Shown here one piece after another: positions 1 to 13,400 of a stretch of 64,000 nt of DNA. Each line of letters opens with the position of its first letter. The stretch's first letter is position 1. Origin of the DNA: Paragonimus westermani (lineage: Eukaryota; Platyhelminthes; Trematoda; Plagiorchiida; Troglotrematidae); contig QNGE01000418.1 of assembly GCA_008508345.1 (NCBI GenBank), positions 54,325 through 118,324 of the forward strand, given 5' to 3'. The translations under genes and the position numbers were made by a program. A model generated the notes under the pieces. That model ran no database searches. It was not told the origin of the DNA and saw only the letters and a list, made by a program, of their open reading frames with translations.

Positions 1-2085
1 GGCTTGTTATGATTTATTCCTTTGAGAACGACCTATTGTGATTGAACTCAGTGTGCTTATAAGGAAGATCGGTGATGGTGTGGATCACTCAACAGACGGT
101 GGTTTACTTTATTGGTATTTTCAAGAAGGCTGCATACAAGACCATTTATTTTGCTTCCATCGTCTTCCACATCAAGCTGCATCGTGATACCTGCCGTGAA
201 AGTTTCAAAGCTTTGACAGTCTAATGTCCTGATGCATCTCATGAAATCTTAATAGTGTCCTGCTGTTGTGACCGCAAAAGGTGCTTGTCCTGCGAAGTTG
301 TTTATTGCATGAACTCGAGCAATTTAGGACCACAACCGCACACGCTTATTTGCACAGCTGATGTGCATTCACACACATTGGGTAGCAGCAGGTTTTCATT
401 CGTCCTCGTTTCACTTCTCCCATAGTGCGCACACGACATTCCAACAGTCGCTTCTGGTCCATCGTCTTCCTGGCGTTGAGATTTGCCGTTTAATTCCCGA
501 ATTTACGCGCTATGCTACTCACAACCGACGCTACCTGTTATACAACACTGTCACTTGTCCTCCATACGTCCTAGACGGCTCATACAGTCCGCTGTACGTA
601 TGAATAATAATGATTAACAATTGAACATCGAGTCTATTTCATTTTATTGTGTATTGTGTAAATCTATGCTGCCGTGTTGTGCTGAGATCCAACCAGGCGT
701 AAACCAACCTTGAACAGTGCTTGCCCAGAAGCACGCCTTTGCGCTGACGAAACAGTGCGATCACGGCTGTTGTCAGTGAGAGCGGAAGTAAGCAATGTAA
801 GAACTTGTCAGTCATGTTTGTAAGTGCGTTATATATTTCCGAAATGCTCCTGACCTAGATGTCTGTTTGTGCGTTTTTACGTCCATCAGGTCATTTGACT
901 GGGATAGATAGAAGTTACAGATTACTGCAAGGTAGTGCACGTTGTTCGTTATGGTTATGTTGACACTTATTCTCAAAAGTGACACCCAACAACTGTTATT
1001 ATGAACCTCAGCCGATCCAGCTCTTCCTGGGTCATTTCCATCACTTTCGTTATGATTTTAAGTCCTGACACCCGAATCTTCTCTACTGCTGGCCTGTAAC
1101 CTATATAGTTGGGAATCGTCTGATCAGGTGAACTTGATATTCGTCGATCACTAAAAATTCACCTCAGACGGACCACACTTACAACAGCAAACGGTAAAAT
1201 AACGATAGCAATCGGCTTGATCTTACGCACTTTCCATAAAACCCAATAGTTGAACTTTCTGTAGTCGTCTCACATCATGGTCACTAATCTATCCAATGCC
1301 CGTGTTGCATGTACAAGGAATCAGGCCAATTCTCATCATTTTACCGTTTGCTGTTGAAGGAAAAATTTGCCCAGGCAGCATATTTTATTGGGTCGTGTAA
1401 GCCGTGTTTCCTTCCTGTTAGGATGATATATCTGGATGGTCCCCTCCTTCTAACTTCACGAAAATTTGTAGTCAATACCTTGTATCGAGTCCGGTTACAT
1501 TATCTTTACCACCTTCCTCATTTTCAAGTGACTGTAGTCTAGTGGCTCTCCGAAGTCATTACTCTACACTGTGTGGTTGACTGGTTGTATTCGACAGATG
1601 TTGGTGTGGATCAGTTTGCTCTTACTCATGCACCAGCTGTACATGTTTGCTTATAAGCAGCACGATCCCTTCTAAGGACTGTCGTGACATTTCCAAATTT
1701 TGACACCCTCTTCTGTTTTAGGTTTGGGTTTGGTTGTTCAACGGAATAGTGTTAAAGAGCAGTATTATCTTCAGTGTAATGTCTTTCAGAATGTGACAAT
1801 TTGCATATTGTTGATGCTTGAAATGAAGACCTAGTCGCTAAAGTGTTGGAGTGCTGGCATCATCTGGAACGTCGAAGTGATGGCGACATCTCGTTAAGCT
1901 AAAACAGTTGAACATTGATTTTAAATACATAGTGGAACGGTTTCAGCTTTCTGTTTTGTGCATATTTCATTACTAGTATCCAAACACTTCATCAAAGAGT
2001 TTGATGAATGAAAAATATTAAAAGAAATGAAATTTGTTAGTTACCTGTACGCTAACGTCTGATGTGCGTCCCTCTGTTTATGAAT
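1..2085. other. No recognised gene; AT-moderate noncoding DNA
   Basis: No open frame here resembles a known family, and frames of 60-85 codons are expected by chance. The only coding-like piece is a minus-strand stretch at 1007-1093, preceded by a plausible splice acceptor and reported under findings. I see no SINE, RTE or repeat structure. Confidence 0.5.
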
Positions 2086-2343
2086 TCATTTCGCACTGTC
2101 GTCGGTTATACCTATGTGACTAACTTGAAGAAAAACGGCGTGTCCTTGAAATACTGCTACGCGGATCAATGTGGAATGCGAATAATGACCACGGTTACAG
2201 CCACGACAAGCAAAGGGTAGGGGTCGGTGGCATTTTGAGCACATTTTGGCGGCTGATCGATAACAATCAACAGTTTCAGGGTGTGGACATTCAGTATAAA
2301 CGTTAGGCAGCTCCTTGTACATCAGTTTTCTTGAAACGGACAT
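2086..2343 (-). pseudogene. Cys/His-rich open frame, possible piggyBac C-terminal remnant
   Basis: This 85-codon minus-strand frame holds two CXXC pairs nine residues apart (MCSKCHRP ... FACRGC) followed by a His-containing segment. piggyBac-type transposases end in a Cys-rich domain, and a clear piggyBac remnant lies just upstream on the same strand. However, the gap to the conserved GKELIRPQ block near 3,060 is about 700 bp, far longer than the usual 40-80 residues. An insertion would be needed to link them. The frame could equally be a chance ORF, and no start or splice context decides it. Confidence 0.22.
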
Positions 2344-2795
2344 TTTCTACGGTTCTGCTATGCTGAGGTTTATCACGGCAGAAGCGGGACGTGTGCTTCG
2401 ACATGTTGACTTTTTGTCTACCCATCATTCGTAAATCTAAAACATACATATATTGGAGACAAACAGTGATTAGGCACGCATACATTCATGCGAAGGGTTA
2501 TGTAATCAAGACCACGGTGACCTGTTGAGCTACTTCAGCCAGTTTTCTCCACACAGCACCGACAGGTAAATTCGGATCAGTATGACTTCACTAAAGTTAC
2601 GATTGCTTGGCAACGTATCGAATGATCGATATTTAGCAATCCATGTTGGTGTTTCGAGGAACTGCTCCTCAATCTGAAGATAATCGCATGACTAGTTATT
2701 TTGACCATTTCCGTACATGTTTTACTACTTGCTGATTTCGACCTGTTCTACACATACAAACGTCACTGCGGCTGGAAATGAACTGATAGACAGCA

Positions 2796-3640
2796 TTAGA
2801 AATAATGGTCAGACGAACTACGTTTGTCGTTACGGGTAACGGGTCCTTCACTGATTTGAACGTAGCGGGGTCGTGTGATGATGAGTTCACGAATCCACAG
2901 TATGAGATTCAGACACATACGCATAGTGCCCTTGCTCATATCTACTATTGTTTTGGAATCAGTTGTTTCAGCATGCCAGGTGGATGGAGCACCAGTATCT
3001 GTCGTAATCCTTAATATAACTGCAAGAAGCCTTTGAGTATACGTATCCCAGCAGATTTGAGGTCTTATCAACTCCTTGCCGTGTTTCTCAAGAATATCTT
3101 CTCTTTGGGAACATCCTTGTTGCTATCCAAATGGTAAGCGCGTTGCACGCCAAAATGCTCAGGATGTTTAGAAAATACACCACGTAATCAGTGTACTTTT
3201 TCTACCTCTGTGGACTTTACCAGCCACCAGCTTATCCACATTGCTCGGTGGAACTGGCCACAGATTTTCACGTCCCTGTGCAACATACTGATAAGGACTA
3301 GGTAGTTGTCTTTCTTTGGTACCTTGGACGCTAGGGGCATGTTGGTTGTGTGCAGAAATCGATAACTCTCTTCCGTACGTCCAATGGCCAAGGTATTAGT
3401 TTTGCCTTGATTCTTGAAGAGTTATTGTCCCAATTTGAATGGTTTGTATGTTGTGGCCACTGATTCCTTGCGTCATGCCCTGGCAATCCACATCACAATT
3501 TTTCTCGGGACTTCTCCATTCTGTTTCCCGATGTATACTGATAAGTTATACGCATGGGGTGAAACATCATCATTAGCAGCTCGAACACTGATTCCACATT
3601 TCGTTGGTTAATACAGTGTGTACCACCAAAAGGAATGACA
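2796..3640 (-). pseudogene. Decayed piggyBac-superfamily DNA transposase
   Basis: Reading the minus strand in three frames recovers the piggyBac core in the expected order. PTKCGIS and AYNLSVYIGKQNGE (about 3,480-3,610) match the segment before the third catalytic Asp region. ATTYKPFKLG then NQGKTNTLAIGRTEES (3,370-3,460) match the TTDNFFTS...LVGTVRKNKRE block. LASKVPKKDNYLVLISMLH (about 3,290-3,345) matches the VSYVPKKNKxVxLLSTMH block. VDKLVAG, YFLNILSILACNALTIWI and GKELIRPQ (3,060-3,240) match the C-terminal helices. Stops and at least two frame changes make it non-functional. The first catalytic Asp block should lie at 3,640-3,800 but I could not read it. Terminal inverted repeats and TTAA target duplications were not found by eye. 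Confidence 0.72.
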
Positions 3641-4861
3641 TTCCTCAAATAACACATTGACGTGCTTCCAGATAGGTTGTCTCTCTGCCGCGGAGCTGGT
3701 CTTATGTTGCGGTTGCAAAAGTGATGTCGGATTTTTCCGCAAATTTCGTTATGCAGAACTTTCCTCTGCCAGCGTGTACATTTTATGATCTCGTAGGCTC
3801 TTCATTTGGCCAAAAACCTTAACAAGGATAAGCGCCCGAGTATACACATGTAAGTGAATTTGACCCATGTCTCTCCAAAGAGACTACTTTCTTCCAAGTT
3901 AGTCCAACCCGGACTGATTTCCCGTATTTTGGTGAACAGTTCAGAAGAAAACTTTGCGTTTATCACACAAACGATTGCGATATTCACCAACCGTCCTTTC
4001 AGCTGTGGAGGGTGGCTCATTTCGAGCTGACTGTGTCCATCCAAGCTAGTCATTTTCTGACTTGTAGTCCTGCTGCAGGCTGCATATAAGGTGGTTTCGG
4101 GCAGGTCAACTACAAGACATTCTAGGGAACACTCTCATTGCTCTCTTTCTGATCACTACCTGACTTCATATTGACAGCGATGTGACCTTCACATTCGGAA
4201 GTTTCTTCCCCTTCGCACCTGAAGGTTGCCTTTTGCAAACTTCGTCCAGTCCACCTGAACAGAGTTTTTTTATCATACTGGTTGATTGCGGCAGGTAACT
4301 TGACAGACATAGCCATTTATTTAGTATGTCCCTCTGTCATCTGTCATCTTGCGCATTCAGACAAACAAGTAGGATCACCGAACATCGCCTTTGTCTGTTC
4401 TGGCGCTCTTGGTAATGGCGTTTCCAATTAATCGGTCACCATCTCATGTGACTAGTGCACAATAGACTACTCATTGTACCATCCACGTGGCGCCGCATTC
4501 CCTACACACTATTCCACACTATTTTCGTCCCAGAGTTCAGTGGATCCGAATGAAACACAAATGTGCAAGGGGTTCACTAATTACGCTTGATGGAAATGAG
4601 TTTCTTTGTCTTTTGAAAAACTGCTCTCGGTCCATTGATTTCCAGTCTTAATACTAATTCTCATCGGGTCTGTACGATTAGAAGTGACTCAATAGATTTA
4701 CCTATAAAACCAGATTAGTTCTTCGATATGTTTGTACTCCTGAAAGTTGTGTGAGTCGCAGTCTATTGAGGTAGCGGTGTGTTTGTTTGCATAGGTGTTG
4801 TGTTCCGATGGTCCACATGACGGAAAATTGTTTGGGTATGATAATTTGGTTTTGCGTAGTT
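3641..4861. other. Upstream part of the piggyBac remnant or unrelated DNA
   Basis: Two minus-strand open frames (3,802-4,053 and 4,122-4,316) lie where the N-terminal half of the transposase would be. The second is charged (Glu/Lys-rich). Neither shows a motif I can assign. They may be eroded transposase or chance frames. No other structure is seen. Confidence 0.3.
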
Positions 4862-5095
4862 TGAGGGCAGTTGTGCAGTGGTCAACATGATTGCCTGATG
4901 AAAGCGTAACCGGAGTTCGAACCTAGGTTGTGGTAAGGTTATGTCTTACTCATGAGCTCAAATATGAGCGAAACTTGAGTCTAGTTCTTTCTTGCGAAAG
5001 AGGCTACTAGAAAGTTTTTATGAATGCAATCAAGTGTGAGTTATGTTCCACTTGAAATTAACCGAATTCCCGACTTCCCCTTGGTGATTTGTTAA
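4862..5095 (+). mobile_element. tRNA-derived SINE carrying a hammerhead, copy A
   Basis: The element aligns by eye with copies at 18.0 kb (plus) and 48.3 kb (minus). Its 5' part has a Pol III A-box-like TTGTGCAGTGG near 4,872 and a B-box GTTCGAACC near 4,914, matching the GWTCRANNC consensus. A hammerhead-like fold follows at 4,943-4,987. After that comes a family-specific body shared with copy B up to a CCCGACT motif near 5,078. A is the most diverged copy. It lacks the CGTGCCTAATGTGAGGTCAATGG leader seen in the others, so its 5' end is either truncated or mutated. No target-site duplication was identified. Confidence 0.72.
4943..4987 (+). ncRNA. Hammerhead ribozyme-like fold (type I), decayed core, copy A
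   Basis: The order is: stem I strand, core CTCATGA (consensus CTGATGA, one change), stem II GCTCA/TGAGC closed by AATA (perfect 5 bp), the GAAA core, a short stem III CTTGAG, then TC and the second stem I strand TAGTTC. Stem I is mostly lost in this copy, so it is probably inactive. Stem II stays paired although its closing pair is A-T here and T-A in copy B, a compensatory difference that supports the fold. Confidence 0.6.
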
Positions 5096-7214
5096 CGCCT
5101 TATTTGGGTTAACGAGTGAGTGGGGTTCAACTGGTTCGTACATGGTTGGCCACAATCGGTGTAGAGCCTGTGATAGTCTGAATAAACCTATTAAGGGTGT
5201 TGTCGAATTCCATTTGATCGATACTAATCATAAAACGGTTGCTCAAGTCTTCAAAATAATCTACTAAGTGTCCTAGATCCGCTTTCGATCTGTCCGGGCG
5301 AGACTGTTATCAACAACGAAGCGATCGCATTCAGGCCTTAAGATTCTTCAGATGTGTGCCGAAAAAAAAGTTGGTCATCCCTATGCAAACCAGTTGAACC
5401 CGGTTGCCCCGTTAATCCGATTAACACATTATCAAACGCCGAGCAGGCGATCTATTTTCGAACTGTATGGTCTCACGTAAACAAACACATCAACACCCGA
5501 TTAGACTGCCATCCACATAGCTTTCATGATTGCTAACGTTCAGTATGACTGCGCTAGTTTTATTCATAAACCGAATGTACCCGTTGTAATTGATATGCCT
5601 GGTGAAAACTGAAAACAGCTATTTACAGTTTGCCGACTTTCGGAAGTTCAGCAGTGTGGTATGACGATTCTGCACAATTAATGAAGAAAATACTACTTGT
5701 CTTTCTTTCAATGAACATGAAAATGGATCCTACAGTGCACAGGCTTTAAGCCAGCTGAGGTTATCCAAAAATGTGGAATAAACGCTTCCACTTGATTACA
5801 CCAGACATTCTTGAAAGTTCACGTGATTACAACCGACTTCCATAAACGGATGTGTATTTAGTGCGTATATCGAATCGCACAGTTTTACTGCAATCACCTT
5901 GACCGGACAGTTTTCAGCTTATCGCATCTCGGAGAAGCGAATTATCCCAATGAGCAGTTTCGTAAGAATACCGTGTTTTGCAAAAATTCAGTCCGTGTTG
6001 ATGTGACGCGGTTCGGGGACAGTTTACCCCCAAGACACGGGCTGAGCAAAACGAGTGGAACCAAGAATCATTGGATGGTATTGTTTCGGTTAAAACGCAA
6101 TAGGTAAGACTGGTATTCTTTAATCGCTGGATTTCGGCTTGCTTTAGGTCGTTCCTGTTTAATGTTATTAGAACAGATTGTAATTCTGGAATTCGAAATT
6201 CTGTTTGAGTTCACTTGAATGGATCCTCTTCACTATTTATGTGTACTGTAAATCTCTTTCTTCCTTCATGGATTGCTAGAGGATGAACAGTCGATTGACC
6301 TCCAAAATCTCTCGATCTCTTGCTATTGGAATTTTTCCTCTGAGGCTATCTCAAGTATAGAGTGTATTATGCTAGACCGAGAATGTTGGACATGCTAAAC
6401 CTGACCATTACGTGAGAGTTTAGTGTGGTAACTGCGGATGTTCTGTTACAGGTCTTAGATGAGTACTTTCATGTAAGCATACTAAAGGTGGACATGTACA
6501 TCTGTTGAAATAAACTGTCTCATCTTTCCACACGCGTTGTTTTCATTGAGTAGCTTTGGCTGGAAATGATTCACACCTAGACCAAACTAAGGCCACCCAG
6601 TGTTTTGTAGATAATTTTGTTACATTACGTCTGGCCTACTAAATTGTGGCGTTTCGCAACGTCTGAACAGATAGTGACTGGTGACGTGAACTATTTTAAC
6701 TAAGACAGTGGTCCATCAAACACTGTTCATTGACGCTCGGTTTTACAAAATTTGTTGGTATTGGGAGTGGTACTCCTCTTTCTACTAGTATCTTGTTTGT
6801 CCATTCGCTGCATTTCGCTGACTGATTTCTCTTGAGTGTTTGATGTCTTTTCTGTGATGCTCAGCCAGAAAGTGGTTGCCTACTAAAACAACCTTGACCT
6901 AAGCGTTGGTAGTGTTATTCATCGCTAGTTTTGTGGTTCCGCTGCTTTCTCAAACCTTCCGCTTACAAATGTATGCCTTAGGCAAAATTCGATGCCCAAG
7001 GCAACATATTGTACAGCTGGTCGATTCACTACTCAAGACCGCCAATCAGGGTCATTCGCTTTCCCGGCGTGTGGTGAGCCGATAAGAATCGCCCGGCTGA
7101 TTTGACCGCAACAAACGTATGTGACCCGGTATGTGTACCAAATACATACAAACATGCTTATTTATGGATGTCGCTCGTAACCACGTGAAAGACCCCCAGG
7201 ACTCTCGTATGTTC
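5096..7214. other. No recognised feature
   Basis: The plus strand around 5,354-5,536 has a 60-codon open frame with no family resemblance. I find no tRNA-like boxes, tandem repeats or reverse-transcriptase motifs here. Confidence 0.45.
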
Positions 7215-7460
7215 TAATTTGTGCTGTCGATTAGGTATTAAGGTGTGACAACTTCCAAGGACCTCATGCTTTGTTCCAAAGCATATGCCGTTCTGTCCAC
7301 CCCGTAGGAATGCGCTTTGCAGCTTCAAAATGCAAAATTGAGCAGTGATGTTCTGTAGATTGTTGTCCGGTTCGTGCATTGTTGAATTTAGAATGAAACC
7401 GGAGCCGATACATTTAGGGTTGAGATAGTGTTCCCTAACTTGTAGCAACTTAAACATCAA
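7215..7460 (+). mobile_element. RTE-type retrotransposon fragment (RT palm to thumb)
   Basis: A plus-strand reading from about 7,235 gives VLRCDNFQ...ALFQSICRSV...GMRFAASKCK. This parallels the VLLFDNFQ...LDAISRYVS...GMCFAPSKCKVLLQ stretch that follows the YADD box in the RTE copies at 16.4 and 33.3 kb. Stops interrupt it after SKCKIEQ. The YADD residues themselves are mutated beyond recognition. The fragment is about 250 bp and lacks any 3' tail, so it is an old internally preserved remnant. It belongs to the same subfamily as the 14.6 and 31.9 kb copies, judged from the DNFQ spacing. Confidence 0.6.
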
Positions 7461-10400
7461 ACGGGCTTCTCAACTGAAATTAAGAATTGCTTTTATACGA
7501 CCACAATTAGAGCAGTGTTGCTTCGTGACTGACACGTGGCCGTGAAAAGCTGTGTACGTTTGATTGCATATATCGAATGACACCAGCCGTTAAGCAATCA
7601 TAAGGTGTGGCGATGAACTTTTGGCGGCATTGAAACTGTGTATGTTTAGGTGACTAGGTCTTGCAATAAGAATGCCAACTCACTAGGCTATGCATACTGC
7701 CGAGATCCTAACGCGTAGCATAGTGCGCTAGATAGTCACTCAGTGACTACCAAGGGAAATACAGGTCCGCACTGATTGGTTAGGAGCTGTAGATTACGTC
7801 CCTCTCCCTGGTTGGAAGCCTCATTGCCCACCTGGCATATGATTGGAAGCATTTTGAGGGATGACCACCAGTCGAGCTCAGTGACGAATTGTTTGACTGA
7901 GTTGTCTAGAACGTAAGGCTGAAAAATCCGGGTGAATAAGAAAGCTACACTTAGTTGGGAGTGATTTCTGATTTGTAAGTACAAATACTTGGGTAGATAT
8001 ATCCGTCCGGTTCACCAGTTCAATCTCGAACTGGTTCCGACTGTGATTCACTTCTACACGTCGCATTTAAGAGAGTGAGGTTGACTTCAATCAGCCTGTT
8101 CAGCTCGTGGCCACGTAACTGGCAGACACGCGTCCACTTATTCTCTACATCCGCCCATCTGGTGTTAACTCGGTACACCTCAGCTTCTCCATGTCTGGTG
8201 ATCGCCCACTTCAGGTTGTGCCATCTGATCCAGCTTGTAGTGGGACGGTTAATATTTTGGCTGAGTATTTTGTAACCATTTTGATCGTTTTGGAAAGTGA
8301 TCTACCGAGCCGTATGTGCATCAGTATTTCTCGTACATTTTACGATGTGAGCGTTATGTGTTCAGCCATTTGAATTTGCTTACTGCTTTGGCCAGTTACC
8401 AGTTGTCTTCATTTTCCTGATTCCTATTTTGCACAGTGTTATTCATGACGATTTCATCACCAGGTGATCTTTAGATAACCCATTCAAGTCCATTGTTTTG
8501 ACAATCATGCACAGGCACACCACAATGTATTTTGCATTCCATTTTTGTTTATTGGGAGCGAAAGGTCATTTGGTCAGACTTGTTGCAGGCGGAATCGGTT
8601 ATCCTAGAAGTTGCTTTACATCTTCAAAACAAACCGTCAAACCACTTGTCATTGGTTATGCGATTATACTGCCAATAATAGTCGTTTCATCCGTGCTATT
8701 TACACACTGAACCCATTTCAGTTACACCAAAACTGTAAAGTGATTATGCACATACAGATAGCATCCAAGGGTGACCTCGTTCAGTTGACTTGTCTGTTGA
8801 CTTCGACGCAATCTTCAAATGGAATTACACGGAAGCGGTGTACGGCTGTCATGTCAGAAACCCTGTCCACACTATCCTTGAAGTTCCGACTTGTTAATAC
8901 AAGTAGTCACGACGTTTTCAAATGAAATGTTGTGAGTGGAACATATCATTCCAAAAGAGTCCATATGGCTCATCTAAAACGTCTTGGACCACACTCGCTT
9001 CAGTATCACGAAGTACTGAGTGAAACTTCCGGTCCCTATGAAGATATATACTATTGGTGAGCTATCGATAAAGGGTGATTGTTCGTTCTGCCACAGAACT
9101 GTTCACTGCAGCTATGTATACGTGCCCTATCCAATTGTTTACTGCCTCAATTTTTCACACGAAACTGTCCTGTGAATCCTAAGACAATCAAACATTACGA
9201 GTTGGAATTCTACTCTTAACGTGGTTCTCTCCGGAACTAAAGGTGAGTTTGTTCAGCTTGTAAGTAATCAAACCCACCATGGGGCAACAAACCCTAGCAG
9301 GGGCTACAAATTTAAAACCATCGCAGACCACTGAACTCATTTCAGGCTCAAGCGTGTTGGTGTTGGATTTTGGGTCTTACATCTTTTTTAGTCACTTTGA
9401 AGGTCGGATTGCGTTTCGGCGTCGTTCACACACACTTCATACAACCTTTATTTGAACTTTTTCCCGATGATCTTCGCTTCTTTTCTCTATGCGTGACGAA
9501 CAATGGTTAGTTTCAATGTTGGTCGTGGTAAGATATCGACCCGAACCGTTTCTGCCGTTCGGGTCACGTGTTCCTTCATTTAGAGCGGTTGATCACGGGT
9601 TCAGTAGCCCTATACACAGCGAACGTGACCGATGTTGTTGTTTGGGCAATTTTATCTAGGCAGTATGGTGAAAGATTTCCAGGCCACGTGGTTATGAGAG
9701 ATGTCAGAAGATGCCAGAATGTTGTTTCAGTGTCAAGTTTTGTGACATGCTTATTCCTTATAAGCCTATAGGCATATCTTTCTGTTTGCTTCTGTTCAGT
9801 TTTTCAGTTCACAAACCGTCACAATTTATTGTGTGACCAAAACAGTGCCAGGTGCACATAGACCATAACTCTTCACCCACCATCTTGGTTTACTTGTGCA
9901 CCTATGCAAATGTATTTTGTGGAGATTTGGACATAGCCACTTCGTCGCTGTTCATCGTGGTTGTCAGCAGTACACCAGTGACTTTTGTCTATGTCCTATT
10001 GACATACATCTTTGAGAATAAGGGAGAAATTGGATGATTGCAAATTCATGATAATTCATCCCAAATCGAATCATCTAGTCTCTGACTACCTATCTCTACT
10101 TTGCTGAGAAACCACGGGGCTACATATAGGAACAGGACGGTTTTCTTGTGGATTTGTTCATGCTTTGATTAGATTGGTCGGTTAAGTGATTTGCAATTCT
10201 GTGAAAGGCGAACCGGTTCTCGATCTCTCCCTGGCCACGTTGATTGTGTCTTCATGTTTCGCGGGAGTCTGGAGCAACCTTTTGAGGTAACAGACCGAAA
10301 ATTGTTTCTTGCGTATCAGAAAGATATTCGATCTAGTTTGCAGATTTGTATTTTGGGACTGTCTGACAAGAAAAAAGGTGCTCGAAAAGTATTCGAATAT

Positions 10401-13400
10401 CGTCAAGGTAACCTATCATCTGACTTCTAATTGTGTTAGGGCTTGGGGCATTCTATCGACGGATTTGATCATCGAAATTTAGGTGAGATTTCATTACTTA
10501 GTCTTCTTCTGTTCAGCTTTCCGTTTTGACTGTAGACATCGGACTTTAGGAATTCCCGTGAGAACAGTACTTCCAGTTTGATAGTGTGGTGGCTAGATCA
10601 TTAGATTTTATTATCTTGCTCAACTGACATCGTTGACTGAGGCACGTCTGACGTACGTAGTTGAACAAAAATGGGTATTGTGGTCTGCAGCGCTTAGCCC
10701 GCTCTCATTCGACATGCATATTTTTTATCTGACCTTAATTGTTTTCTGTCAGACTTATTGCACTCCTGCTGACGTGTATTGACTGAACAGTCTAGCTTAA
10801 AAGGAACACTCCGATGTTGTAGGCTTCTCGGTCTCATTCGCTTGACTCTCAATGGATACCGGCCATTCATCAGGTTAACAATTCTCTATCTCGCCTACTT
10901 GTAACTTTCATCCGAGTCGACATCAATCCATGGAACTCGATATGTTGACAAACAACCATTGAAACGGTTAGCGGTCGATTAAAATGCGGATTGGTGAGCC
11001 ACGATTTCACTTCAGGATGTAAAGTGATGATAGTTCTATCCATGTCATCTGTAAACTGGAGAAAAGAAGTCCATGTTCTTTGGCCACGTCGTCGGTTGTT
11101 GGAGTTGAAAGCACTTATTTCAGTGACTCTCACTCATCAACTACACAGCCGCTGGCGCTTTCGACATTGGGTGAACGCATCCAGATAACATGAGAGCGAG
11201 TGAACTATAGTGATTTAATGAACGATCGATACTGTCGAAAATCACATGAACGGTGTTTACTGAGACGGCCATAGCAACAGCAGATTGTTTTGTACACTCT
11301 GAAAAACGAGCTATTCTGCCGGTGCATGTGCATACCAGTGAACCAGGCCTTAGTCAACGTAGCGTGTACATCAAGAAGCTTGTTTGATCTGCGAGCGCTG
11401 AGCGCTGCAAACCGTCTTTCCGTTTTCTATGTTTTCGTTATATTGCACTCCGTTCGCGTGTGTACTAAGTTATACTGGGAATGATCTTTTAGTGACCTCT
11501 GTGCTGTGTAGGTTCGTCTCAGAAACTGTACTCAAGCTGTACCTCTGCTGGACGTTCCGTTATCAGTGTCCGCCTCTGTTTGATGACACTGCCTGATGTG
11601 ATCAGGAGTCGTAATCGACTGCATTTGTGTTTCGAGAATCGGTGATTAACCTGTTATTTTTGTTCACTAATTGTTTGGCTGTTCCCCGACTCTCCCACTC
11701 TACAAGTTAGTTTTTCCTCCCATTTATCGCCACGTTATCGGATGTTAGGTGTAGTAATAACAGTTACGCTCCATAGGTTCTCTAATAATCACGTGATACC
11801 GCGTCCGGTCCAGCCTGTCCAGGATGTTGGAAATCGATGCAACATCGGTTTCGATAGCCAGTTTTGTCATTGCTTAGGGTATTTCCCGTTTGACTTAGAA
11901 TTTTCATCCCGAGGCATCCGGCAGTTTGTTTGGATCATGAGTTTGCTGTTGATGCTCTGTGATTTGACGAGCTACGCATATTGAGGCGTAACGTGTTGTC
12001 GTGCCATTTTCTGATTAGACCTTATCAGGACCAGCGTAACGCAGCATGTAAATACATCGTGTGATTTACAGTGGTTTTGACTTCCTCCGACGCTACACAG
12101 TATGTGTAGGAAATATGTCGAATTTCATTGGACACTCACACCATTCAGCCCATTTAGACTCCATGCCTCACATTAGCATCTAGTTCCCTAACAGCTAGCG
12201 CTATAACCCTCTCAAGCCACGTGGTCTTTATTTTCGTGAGTTAACGGCGTCTCTGTTTTCCCTCTCTATTATGTGTGTGCATATAGTTGGGTCATGTATC
12301 ACCCATCGATACCGCAGCCGAATTCAGTGAAGTCACAGCTGCTGATTTGTCGTGGATAACCAAATCGTATTTCCTGTTAAAGGAGCCTGATGTGCATAAT
12401 AGTTTTCTTAGTTCAGCGTGAATTCGACAGAAACGTGCGGTTGATGGATATGTTGATAATATGACTAGTGATCATAGCAGTTGAAGGCTCAGTCCACGTC
12501 GGTCACATGGTATTTAGATTTCAGCAGCCTCCCACTCGTACCACGGCTTACTTAACTGCAATAGTTAACGCGTGTGTTGGGAAACTATACGTGTCAGTCA
12601 TTCTAACTGTGATTAGAACTGTCAGGTGTTCTACAAGTAACAAACAGGTCGTTACTGCTGCTCATTGGTGAGGTGCCATGTCACCTGAACCACATCTCAT
12701 TACTAAGTTCATACAGTGACCCCAGTGCGACTGAAAATTTCCATACATAACCGGGATGTCAAAAACTACCTTTATGAGTTACATGTAACTGACCGGCGTT
12801 TCGTGTTGCTTTTGTATCCCATTGTTATCTAATTGAATTGGCCTATTTTTTGGCGAAATTGTATTGTGATTATTTGAACTGATTGTTTCGCAATGCGTAT
12901 TTCGTTGTACACTTTTCTTCTTAATCATCTTTGTTGCGTTACTGGTTATCCTTGACGAAAGTACATTGCGTCAACTGCGAAGTGTGCATACCTGTTGTGG
13001 TTTACGCCAACTACACCCCAAAATTAATGTAACATCATGGATGCTAGCTTATACTCGGATAATCCAATAATTTTGCACATTAACTCACATACACACAATT
13101 CTCATAAAATCTGAAACACCTGCTTAGCATCTGACACTTCCGGCGCTGTACAAATTAGCCCAGGTGCATGAGAGAATTCTGTGCAGTTTGGCCGAATTTT
13201 TCACAGATTGTATCTCAAACGGTCTTTTGTTGGTTTTTCTTCTACATATGTGCATGTGTGTGGTTTCCAATTTTAAATTGTCTCTCAACTGGTCCAAATC
13301 AATGGTGGCCGAACTAACATGTCCAGTGTGTACGTTCAGTCTCCTGTGTACTTTGAATGGTGTGGTCTGTAATGTTTGTTCCCTTGTGGTCCGCTGTCAC

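Noticed and set aside
4890..4903. An exact CTGATGA inside SINE copy A, upstream of the hammerhead
   Set aside because: Copies B and C have different bases here, it lies between the A and B boxes, and no stem II plus GAAA follows at the right distance.
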